NCBI GenBank assembly: GCA_902783625.1 | Contig: CACZRN010000058.1 | Coordinates: 1-48,543, forward strand | Reading direction: 5' to 3' | Length of the DNA: 48,543 nt | DNA from: an uncultured Prevotellaceae bacterium | Lineage (GTDB): Bacteria; Bacteroidota; Bacteroidia; Bacteroidales; Bacteroidaceae | Shown: positions 34,528-41,062 of the stretch, in pieces | Layout of the letters: every line of letters begins with the position of its first letter | Numbering within the stretch: the first letter of the stretch is position 1 | Notes under the pieces: model-generated | Seen by the model: only the letters and a program-made list of their open reading frames with translations | What the model was told of the DNA's origin: nothing | Databases searched by the model: none | Program-made: the position numbers and the translations under genes

Positions 34528-37086
34528 TTAGAATTTGTATGCGATGTTAAGCATTCCGTTAGTACCGAATGCGTAGTATTTCTTAGGATTCTTAGTGAAC
34601 TGATAGGTACGGTTGCTTGTGGTACCGTCGTCGCGTATGGTAAAGTCTCTACGGCTCTGCTCATATCCACCGGTTACGATCTTCTGATTGTTCAAAATGT
34701 TTGTCACGGTGAAGTTGATAGAGATGCTACCCTTCTTCAATCGTATATTCTTGCCTATTGATCCGTCGAGCATGAATCCTCCGTGTCCCTTTGCTTGCTC
34801 AGGAACGACGAGGTTTCCTTCGTTGTCGACATTCCCTGCCACCTTAAGTGATTTCACGTAGCGTGCACTTGGTGCGTAGGAGAGATAGATGCGATCGTAG
34901 TAGTTGCCATCGAGATCGATGAACCATCCGCCGAGGTGATAGCTGAGTCCGATGCTACCTGCGGTGAGTGGTGTTCCTGCCTCGCGCATTCCCTTGTTCA
35001 TGACAACGTCGTAAGTGTACATTGCCGATGTAGAGTTAAGGTAGCGCACGTTGGCGTTGTTGATATTCTTTGCCTCGCCGATTGTTCCGAGTGCTTTCAG
35101 GTCGAGGTACGATGTGAGTTTGTATGTAACACCGAGCTCCACTCCGTAATACTCTTTGTTGATGTCGGTCATTGAGACATACGAGAAAGAGTTAATGTCG
35201 TCGAAGTAGAAGTTCTGCCATTCGGTAACCTTCGACATGTAGGTATAGTAAGCATTGAAGTTGAGGTGAAGCCTTGCGTTCTGATACTGATATTCTATTT
35301 CACTGCTGAAGATGTGCTCATCCTTCAGGTTCTTCACGAAGTCGTTGTTCATCTCTGGCGACACGAAAGCAGTAGTGGCAAGTGGCGCACGCCATTCATA
35401 TCCTGTACCGAGCGAGATCACATGTCCGCGTCCGATGTTATATGTCATGCTACCCTTTGCTCCTGCCTCGCCAAAACGAGCTACTCCGCTCTTACCGAAT
35501 GAGTTGTCGGCGAACATACCGTTGCGCATATGCCCTTTGCGCTGCATGATTGTTCCGCCCCATCTGCCGGCTGCATTCAAGTGCCAGCGTCCGGTGTTGA
35601 CAGCGTAGTTTGTCCAAAGTGCTCCTTTGTGAACGTTGATGTTGTAGTCGTATCCGAACTTATCGCCTTCGTAGATAAGCTTGCCTGCACCGTTGGCACC
35701 TGCTGTGTTCAGGTCGTAGTGCACTCGTGGGTCGGTGTTGGCGTAGTTGCCCAAGGCGTAAGTGTTGATGTTGTGGAACGATGATGCACCGAGCAGATCT
35801 TCCATTGTCTGGTAATGGCGTCCGCGGTTTGTGGCAACCATGAATCCGCTGTTCCACACGGCATTGGTCTTAATGCGCTTGTTGAGTGTCGATGTCAGGG
35901 TAAGCATCAGGTTGTTGTTATGCTTTGCCTGCACGTAATAGAGAGCGTCGGCTCCTGTCAAGCCTGCCTGCTGGTTGGCGTAATAGAGCTTGTCCCAGTT
36001 AATCTGTCGGTTAGCTTTTGATGCCATCCAGTACTCGCGTGCGTCGTTCCAGTCGTTGTATGCCTGATGATCGCGATAGTTCACGTTCTCAGTGTTCCAT
36101 ACATCGTAGTAGCTCGACGGCAGGTTCTTCCAATAGTCGGGCTGTGGGTTTTCGGCACTGTTGTAGTTTAGCTTTGTGCTTTTGTATGTGCTGTACTTTC
36201 CGAATACCGATGTAACGAGCTTTGTGTCGTTGTTGATGTCCCAGTCCCAGGTGAGTATTGCGGAAGGAGCGAAATCGTTTACTACACGAGAATTTCTCTT
36301 GTGTCCGTTCTGATAACCCCAATATGGGTTGTAGTAATAATCGTTTGCCAGCCAGTATGCCTCGTCGGTAGAAGCTCCCTGACTTGCTCTTTCTGTCGGA
36401 TTACCCCATGTTGAGAGAGCGAGCGAATGTCCGTTTGTCCATTTCTTCTGCACCCCGAAGAAGTATGAGAGCGAGTTGTAGAATGTTCCCTCCACATATC
36501 CTTCCTTTGCCCAGCGGTATGTCACGTTTGCGGCTATAGCCCATCCTTTCTCGTTGAAGCCCGATGCATAGGTGTACATGCCGCGGAACGTGTAGTTTCG
36601 GTTAGCTCCGCTGAGGGTTATGCGATGTCCGGCTGCCATGCTTCCTGCGCGGAAGTCGTAGTTGTTGCTTCCTGCCATGTTGGTCATCGAGAAGTTGTTG
36701 TTCTCGAACGGCAGGGCAAAGTCAACGTTTCTCGTCTGCTGGTTGAGTCCTCCCACCATGGAATAGCGGAACTGTCCCGACTCCATGTCGTTCATCAGTA
36801 CTCCGTTGATGTAGACATCATTGTATTTTTGGTTAAAAGCGCGATATCTGAATCTCACGGGCGAGAACTGATATCCCACTTCTGAGGCGTAGACGTTTGT
36901 ATTGGAGTTGAGGATTGTGACGTTGTCCGACGCGTCGTTGTCCTCGCCAATCTGTGCCTCTGTGAAAGTGAAAGCCGACTCATCCATCACGTTTGCTTTC
37001 TGCGCATTGGTGTCGTCACCAGTCTGCGCGTGTAGCAAAGGCATGCAAAATAGGGCTATCACAGCTAATTTCAGCTTCTTCTGCAT
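34528..37086 (-). CDS. TonB-dependent receptor-like outer-membrane protein
   Basis: An 852-residue outer-membrane protein with a signal peptide (about 1-20) and a C-terminus in a typical beta-barrel signal, LNIAYKF. Residues about 60-160 contain a plug-like segment (NDVYINGVLMNDMESGQF is the usual DGVPM-type motif of TonB receptors), followed by a large, aromatic-rich barrel. It lacks the carboxypeptidase-D-like N-terminal domain and the typical SusC TonB-box extension, so it is not a classical SusC. It is first in a three-gene operon with two lipoproteins. Import of a large or unusual ligand is likely; the ligand is not evident from sequence. Confidence 0.87.
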   Translation of the reverse strand: MQKKLKLAVIALFCMPLLHAQTGDDTNAQKANVMDESAFTFTEAQIGEDNDASDNVTILNSNTNVYASEVGYQFSPVRFRYRAFNQKYNDVYINGVLMNDMESGQFRYSMVGGLNQQTRNVDFALPFENNNFSMTNMAGSNNYDFRAGSMAAGHRITLSGANRNYTFRGMYTYASGFNEKGWAIAANVTYRWAKEGYVEGTFYNSLSYFFGVQKKWTNGHSLALSTWGNPTERASQGASTDEAYWLANDYYYNPYWGYQNGHKRNSRVVNDFAPSAILTWDWDINNDTKLVTSVFGKYSTYKSTKLNYNSAENPQPDYWKNLPSSYYDVWNTENVNYRDHQAYNDWNDAREYWMASKANRQINWDKLYYANQQAGLTGADALYYVQAKHNNNLMLTLTSTLNKRIKTNAVWNSGFMVATNRGRHYQTMEDLLGASSFHNINTYALGNYANTDPRVHYDLNTAGANGAGKLIYEGDKFGYDYNINVHKGALWTNYAVNTGRWHLNAAGRWGGTIMQRKGHMRNGMFADNSFGKSGVARFGEAGAKGSMTYNIGRGHVISLGTGYEWRAPLATTAFVSPEMNNDFVKNLKDEHIFSSEIEYQYQNARLHLNFNAYYTYMSKVTEWQNFYFDDINSFSYVSMTDINKEYYGVELGVTYKLTSYLDLKALGTIGEAKNINNANVRYLNSTSAMYTYDVVMNKGMREAGTPLTAGSIGLSYHLGGWFIDLDGNYYDRIYLSYAPSARYVKSLKVAGNVDNEGNLVVPEQAKGHGGFMLDGSIGKNIRLKKGSISINFTVTNILNNQKIVTGGYEQSRRDFTIRDDGTTSNRTYQFTKNPKKYYAFGTNGMLNIAYKF

Positions 37087-37118
37087 AGTATATATATTTA
37101 ATAATGTTATATCTTTTG

Positions 37119-37149
37119 CAAAGTAACAAAATAAATTTTGAATACTAAA
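37119..37149 (-). promoter_or_regulatory. Promoter of the TonB-receptor operon
   Basis: On the minus strand TTTA (37149-37146) precedes TTACTTTG (37126-37119) by 19 bases, each one base off the Bacteroidetes consensus. It faces the EEP-gene promoter in a 194-base divergent region, so the two units could share control. Confidence 0.55.
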
Positions 37150-37180
37150 GTAATTTTTTATATTTTTTTTTCAACAAATA

Positions 37181-37212
37181 TTTGGTTGTTTTCAGAATAA
37201 GTTAGATATTTG
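37181..37212 (+). promoter_or_regulatory. Promoter of the EEP-family gene
   Basis: TTTG (37181-37184), a 20-base spacer, then GATATTTG (37205-37212), one base off TAnnTTTG. The leader to the ATG at 37281 is about 60 bases. Confidence 0.6.
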
Positions 37213-37280
37213 CAGAGTGATTAATTTGGGGATGTTATATCTTCATGTTTTTATCGAACATAATAATAGTTTTAAATAAG

Positions 37281-38327
37281 ATGAAAAGACAAATCCTGAC
37301 AATTGCCTTAGTCTTTATGGCATCTCTGAGCGTATCGGCTCAGAAAAAGTTTTCGTGCTATTCGATAGGTTTTTACAATCTTGAGAATCTGTTCGATACC
37401 TGTCATGATGTGGGCAAGAACGACTATGAGTTTCTTCCTTCTGGCAGCTATCGTTGGAATGGTATGAAGTATGATAGTAAGCAGAAGAATATGGCTCGTG
37501 CCCTTGCCGATATGGGTACAGATGTGCTTCCGGGAGTGGGATGTGCCGCCATTGGTGTCAGCGAGATTGAGAACGCACATGTTCTTACCGATCTCTGTGC
37601 ACAGCCGCCACTTGCCGAGCGCAACTTCCAGTTTGTGCATATCGAAGGCCCCGACCAGCGTGGTGTCGATTGTGCTCTGTTGTACAATCCCTCGCTCTTC
37701 ACGGTGCGCGACACAAAACTCGTGCCTTATGTGTATGAGCTTCCTGAGGACAGCAGGAGGGCTACCCGTGGCTTCTTCACTGTCAGCGGTACCCTTGCCG
37801 ACGAGCATGTGGCCATCATCGTCTGCCACTTGCCAAGCCGTGCTGCTGGTTCATACTACCGCGAACTTGGTGCAAAGCAGATAAAGGCTGTTAAAGACTC
37901 GCTCCTTGCCGACGATCCCGACTGCAAGGTGTTTGTCATGGGCGATATGAACGACGACCCCGTAAGCCGGAGCATGAAGGATGTGCTGCGCGGAAAGCCT
38001 GATGTGAAGCAGGTGGAGAGCGACGACATGTTCAACCCGTTCTACAATATCCTCGCCAAAGAAGGCAAGGGAACACTCATGTATAACGGCTCGTGGAACC
38101 TGTTCGACCAGATTCTGCTCACTCCTAATGCCCTCGACAAGGAAGGCACCCGCGACTATAGCACCATGAAGTACTGGAAGCAGCAGGTTATCCGTCGCGA
38201 CTATCTGTTGCAACAGGCAGGCAAGTACAAGGGCTCACCCAAGCGTACCACTGCCGGCGGTGTGTGGCTCGATGGCTATAGCGACCACCTGCCCGTTGTC
38301 GTTTACATGCTTAAGGAACAGAGATAA
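37281..38327 (+). CDS. Secreted endonuclease/exonuclease/phosphatase family protein
   Basis: A 348-residue exported enzyme of the DNase I-like superfamily. I chose the ATG at 37281 because MKRQILTIALVFMASLSVSAQ is a clean signal peptide; an ATG 12 codons upstream would spoil it. Active-site motifs are all present: YNLENLFD, the catalytic Glu in SEIEN, DQRGVDCALLYN, VCHLPSR, MGDMNDDP with the metal-binding Asp-Asn pair, and the final SDHLPV. Members include secreted nucleases and phosphodiesterases. It is divergent from the TonB-receptor operon, with which similar enzymes could cooperate, and is closed by a strong terminator. Confidence 0.92.
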   Translation: MKRQILTIALVFMASLSVSAQKKFSCYSIGFYNLENLFDTCHDVGKNDYEFLPSGSYRWNGMKYDSKQKNMARALADMGTDVLPGVGCAAIGVSEIENAHVLTDLCAQPPLAERNFQFVHIEGPDQRGVDCALLYNPSLFTVRDTKLVPYVYELPEDSRRATRGFFTVSGTLADEHVAIIVCHLPSRAAGSYYRELGAKQIKAVKDSLLADDPDCKVFVMGDMNDDPVSRSMKDVLRGKPDVKQVESDDMFNPFYNILAKEGKGTLMYNGSWNLFDQILLTPNALDKEGTRDYSTMKYWKQQVIRRDYLLQQAGKYKGSPKRTTAGGVWLDGYSDHLPVVVYMLKEQR

Positions 38328-38351
38328 ACACCTGACGATATGATGAAGAAT

Positions 38352-38407
38352 CCGCAAATGTAATGATGTCGAGGCCCCCGTGCCTGTGTCGCATTTGCGG
38401 GTTTTTC
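38352..38407 (+). terminator. Rho-independent terminator of the EEP-family gene
   Basis: CCGCAAATG (38352-38360) pairs with CATTTGCGG (38392-38400), with a nested AGGC/GCCT stem in the loop, and GTTTTTC follows. It starts 24 bases after the stop codon. Confidence 0.8.
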
Positions 38408-38422
38408 TTTATCCGGTTGCTG

Positions 38423-38998
38423 ATGGAAACAGAGCGTCACCCGCTTCAGCCGTTCCTGCCCGAGCATGCCCGAATGCTTATGCTGGGCAGTTTCCCTCCG
38501 GCACGCAAGCGCTGGTCGATGGAGTTCTTCTATCCTAACTTCCAGAACGATTTCTGGCGAATCATGGGACTGTGCTTTTTCGATGACAAAAACCATTTCG
38601 TCGATGACGAGCACCACACCTTCCGCCTTTCGCTTATCCGTTCGTTCCTTACCTCACACGGCATTGCCATCTTCGATACAGCCATCGAGGTGATACGACT
38701 GAAGAATACGGCATCAGATAAGGACCTTGAAGTGGTCACCCCGACACCTCTCGACGAACTGCTCGACAAGCTACCTGAGTGTGCTGCCATCGTCACCACA
38801 GGCGAGAAGTCTACCGGTCTGGCATGCAGTTACTTCGGGCTTTGCGAACAACCACGTGTCGGTTCGTATTCCGACTTCATTCGCAACGGCAGACATCTGC
38901 GGCTCTATCGCATGCCGAGCTCCTCGCGAGCATATCCCATGAAGGTGGAGAGGAAGGCAGAGAGATATAAGGCAATGTTTGAGAATGAAGGCATTTAA
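38423..38998 (+). CDS. Uracil-DNA glycosylase family protein (MUG-like)
   Basis: A 191-residue protein resembling the mismatch-uracil/thymine DNA glycosylase fold: an early LMLGSFPPARK segment at the place of the glycosylase motif 1 loop, VTTGEKST in the middle, and MPSSSRAYP near the C-terminus corresponding to the LPSxS DNA-intercalation loop. I use METERHPLQPF at 38423; the longer form starting at 38363 would begin inside the preceding terminator. The start lies only about 15 bases after the terminator T-run and no separate promoter is evident, so expression may depend on read-through. Substrate range is uncertain. Confidence 0.82.
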   Translation: METERHPLQPFLPEHARMLMLGSFPPARKRWSMEFFYPNFQNDFWRIMGLCFFDDKNHFVDDEHHTFRLSLIRSFLTSHGIAIFDTAIEVIRLKNTASDKDLEVVTPTPLDELLDKLPECAAIVTTGEKSTGLACSYFGLCEQPRVGSYSDFIRNGRHLRLYRMPSSSRAYPMKVERKAERYKAMFENEGI

Positions 38999-39064
38999 AC
39001 CTACTTTTCTAGAGCCTTGGACAAATGAGATGACTGAAATAAAAATTTAAATAAAGTACATATT

Positions 39065-39703
39065 ATGAACAAGATCACGATTATTGGCATCGCCGGCGGT
39101 ACAGGTTCGGGAAAGACCACCGTGGTGAAGAAAATCGTTGAGGCTCTGCCGCCGCATCACGTGGCAGTGGTACCACTCGACTCGTATTATAACGACACGT
39201 CGCACATGACCGACGAGGAGCGCAAAGCCATCAACTTCGACCATCCCGATGCCTTCGACTGGAAATTGCTCACCAGGCAGTTGAACGACCTCCGCTCAGG
39301 CAAGGCAATTGAGCAGCCCACATATTCCTATATCCTGAGCAACCGTCTGCCTGAGACTATCCACGTGGAGCCTAAGCCCGTCATCATCATCGAGGGCATC
39401 ATGACGCTCATAGATAAGAAGTTGCGCAACATGATGGACCTGAAGATATTTGTCGATACCGACCCCGACGAGCGTCTTATCCGCAACATCGAGCGCGACA
39501 CTATTGATCGCGGACGCACCGTATCGATGGTGGTTGATCGCTATCGCAAGGTGCTCAAGCCCATGCACGAGCAGTTCATTGAGCCCACCAAGCGCTATGC
39601 CGACCTTATCATACCGCAGGGAGGGGAGAATATTACCGGTATAGGCATACTCTGCAAGTATATCGAAGGCCTCGTACCCACCGACGACACCGAGTCGCTC
39701 TGA
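39065..39703 (+). CDS. udk: Uridine kinase
   Basis: Phosphorylates uridine (and usually cytidine) to the monophosphate in nucleoside salvage. The 212-residue protein has the P-loop GGTGSGKT at 11-18, the nucleoside-binding segment LDSYYNDTSHMT, the FDHPDAFDW block, and the lid region IRNIERDTIDRGR. Length and motif order match bacterial uridine kinases. It lies 66 bases after the glycosylase gene on the same strand and ends before a very strong terminator. The nearness of secreted nucleases makes a link to nucleoside salvage attractive, but it is an ordinary housekeeping enzyme. Confidence 0.96.
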   Translation: MNKITIIGIAGGTGSGKTTVVKKIVEALPPHHVAVVPLDSYYNDTSHMTDEERKAINFDHPDAFDWKLLTRQLNDLRSGKAIEQPTYSYILSNRLPETIHVEPKPVIIIEGIMTLIDKKLRNMMDLKIFVDTDPDERLIRNIERDTIDRGRTVSMVVDRYRKVLKPMHEQFIEPTKRYADLIIPQGGENITGIGILCKYIEGLVPTDDTESL

Positions 39704-39731
39704 TAGCTCTCAGAGACGTTCTGTAACGCCT

Positions 39732-39760
39732 AAGGACAGCCGCAAGGTTGTCCTTTTTTC
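39732..39760 (+). terminator. Rho-independent terminator of udk
   Basis: AAGGACAGCC (39732-39741) and GGTTGTCCTT (39746-39755) form a 10-bp stem, including one G-U pair, closed by a GCAA tetraloop and followed by a run of T. Textbook form. Confidence 0.93.
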
Positions 39761-39806
39761 TTCTGATAGCGGAACACCTTTGCCTTTATCTCTCTATGTA
39801 AGCATG

Positions 39807-39895
39807 TAAAAGAACTCTTTTGTCAAGGATAAAAGCCCCTTTTCTTTAACGTAAAAGCCTCTTTTCTTTAACATAAAAGCCTCTTTTAGCTTCGC
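39807..39895. repeat. 22-base tandem repeat array, site 6
   Basis: TAAAAGCC cores at 39830, 39852 and 39874 are exactly 22 bases apart, and a diverged unit starts at 39807. Each unit contains a dyad such as AAAAGCCCCTTTT. Sequence differs from the other sites but period and core match. Confidence 0.85.
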
Positions 39896-40078
39896 TGAAC
39901 TTCTTGATGCTTTCTTTAAAATTTCAGCATTGCTTTCCCTCCTTCGCTTCGCTCGGAACAGCGACCGTTGGTTCCCAGCGGGGCAACGTCGGCTGATTTT
40001 AATATCGGCATCTGCGAGCTTTCCCGGGTATGAAAGGCTCTTTTCCATGGGTACATTTGGAGCGATCCTTTGTCACTG

Positions 40079-40086
40079 CAAAGATA
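40079..40086 (-). promoter_or_regulatory. Orphan minus-strand -7 promoter element
   Basis: The minus strand reads TATCTTTG followed by CAG, as in other promoters here. The only frame behind it is a doubtful 84-codon ORF (40048 to 39794) that runs through the repeat array, so the transcript may be non-coding or a relic. Confidence 0.45.
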
Positions 40087-40204
40087 CAAAAATAGGTTGA
40101 AATAACCGCGAAAGATACAGTTAATAGTTGTTAAATATTATATTAAAAAGATGTTAAAATTATTCAAGTTAAAAAAATATGCAAAAATGCCAAAATGTTA
40201 CATT

Positions 40205-40389
40205 GGTGTCCAAGGTGTCCACGGTGTCCAGGTGTCCACAAATAGGGTCTAATGGGCATTTTTAATTTTGAAGATATAATATATCTTATATAATAATGTA
40301 CGCGCGATGTACAATTATTTCAATTTTTCCTAAATAGTGGTTTTAGGGGGTGTGTTTGGACACCTGGACACCTGGACACCTTGGATACC
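40205..40389. repeat. Iteron-like inverted repeats (GGTGTCC / GGACACC)
   Basis: GGTGTCC occurs at 40205, 40214, 40223 and 40231. In opposite orientation GGACACC occurs at 40358, 40366 and 40374, with a degenerate GGATACC at 40383. The two clusters are near reverse complements over about 35 bases and enclose an AT-rich core with the palindrome AAGATATAATATATCTT (from 40272) and TGTACGCGCGATGTACA. Confidence 0.88.
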
Positions 40390-40450
40390 ACCCTTTTTGA
40401 AAGACTGAACAAATGTTAATAAAATTTTTCGAAAATAATTGTAATTATTC

Positions 40451-40481
40451 TTGTAGATTAGCTGAATTTTTTGTATCTTTG
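40451..40481 (+). promoter_or_regulatory. Promoter in front of a decayed frame
   Basis: TTG (40451-40453), a 20-base spacer, then TATCTTTG (40474-40481). A start codon follows at 40492, but the frame stops after eight codons. Confidence 0.6.
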
Positions 40482-40491
40482 CAAGTGGAAT

Positions 40492-40797
40492 ATGATACCC
40501 AAAACGACAAAAGCTTAGTTTCCATTTACTTGTTTCCGATAGTCAAAGTGTTTGGGGAGTACAGGACAGCAGCCGATAGTATCCCGGGACGGATTGCGTG
40601 CCTATGCTCAGCACTTGGAGAGGGTGGCTAAGGAGGCGGGGGGGGGCGTGAGAAATGCAGGGCGTACGACTCTTCTGGATGGAGGCAGGGAGTATAAGGA
40701 GTACAGGGCGTGTGGCTGCGTAGGTTCGGGCGGTGCTGTGGTCGTTGAGTCGGCTGATGACTGGGGTGAGGTGTCGTCGGTGATGATAGATGAATGA
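40492..40797 (+). pseudogene. Possible decayed small gene
   Basis: Behind a good promoter the ATG at 40492 opens a frame interrupted by TAG at 40516 and again near 40540, then continues in the same frame to 40797, ending VSSVMIDE. The open part contains IVSRDGLRAYAQHLERVAKEAGG, passes through a run of nine G (40638-40646) and has a skewed, Gly/Arg-rich composition afterwards. I cannot match it to a family. It may equally be non-coding. Confidence 0.25.
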
Positions 40798-40916
40798 TGG
40801 GTTGAGGGACGTTAGCATGCAGGTTGAAACAGTAGAAAGCGTGCGTTTTTAGACAAGAAAAGCAGATTTCTGTTGAATTAATGCCGCGAAAATGAGAAAA
40901 TCTCGTCTTTATTATA

Positions 40917-40924
40917 TAATTTTG
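40917..40924 (+). promoter_or_regulatory. -7 promoter element of the polysaccharide locus
   Basis: TAATTTTG fits TAnnTTTG and is followed by CGCG. It would give a leader of about 130 bases before the Wza-like gene. No clear upstream TTTG box is visible. Confidence 0.45.
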
Positions 40925-40979
40925 CGCGTCCGTACAATAAAATGGAGAAAACGGAGTTAATAAATAGAATAAAATACTG

Positions 40980-41004
40980 AAACAGGAACTCTGCACCCTG
41001 TTTT
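40980..41004 (+). promoter_or_regulatory. Possible attenuator hairpin in the polysaccharide leader
   Basis: AAACAGG (40980-40986) pairs with CCTGTTT (40997-41003) around a 10-base loop and ends in a short T-run. It lies between the likely promoter and the first gene, where a transcription-pausing or attenuation structure would act. Confidence 0.35.
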
Positions 41005-41062
41005 CCTGACGAGAATAAGAGTGTGGATTCCTTAACGACGTGCAATAATGAACACAAACTAT

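Larger units (their letters stand above)
39704..41062. other. Gene-poor region between udk and the polysaccharide locus
   Basis: About 1.36 kb without a convincing gene. In order it holds the udk terminator (39732-39760), 22-base repeats (39807-39895), a GC-richer stretch (39895-40030) with no clear content, an outward minus-strand promoter box (40079-40086), iteron-like inverted repeats (40205-40389), a plus-strand promoter (40451-40481) leading into a decayed frame with a G9 tract, and the leader of the polysaccharide operon (from about 40930). The stretch 40087-40480 is clearly richer in A and T than its surroundings. Confidence 0.7.

Noticed and set aside
31422-37086. Classical polysaccharide utilisation locus (SusC/SusD pair)
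   Set aside because: The receptor lacks SusC-type N-terminal features, no SusD-like protein is present and no glycoside hydrolase lies beside it.
39794-40048. Minus-strand ORF of 84 codons behind a promoter-like box
   Set aside because: Its C-terminal third is translation of the 22-base repeat array, the composition is strongly Lys/Arg biased and no family is recognised; the promoter box is reported separately.
40205-40389. Chromosomal replication origin
   Set aside because: No dnaA gene or DnaA-box cluster is seen nearby, so the iteron-like repeats alone do not justify that call.
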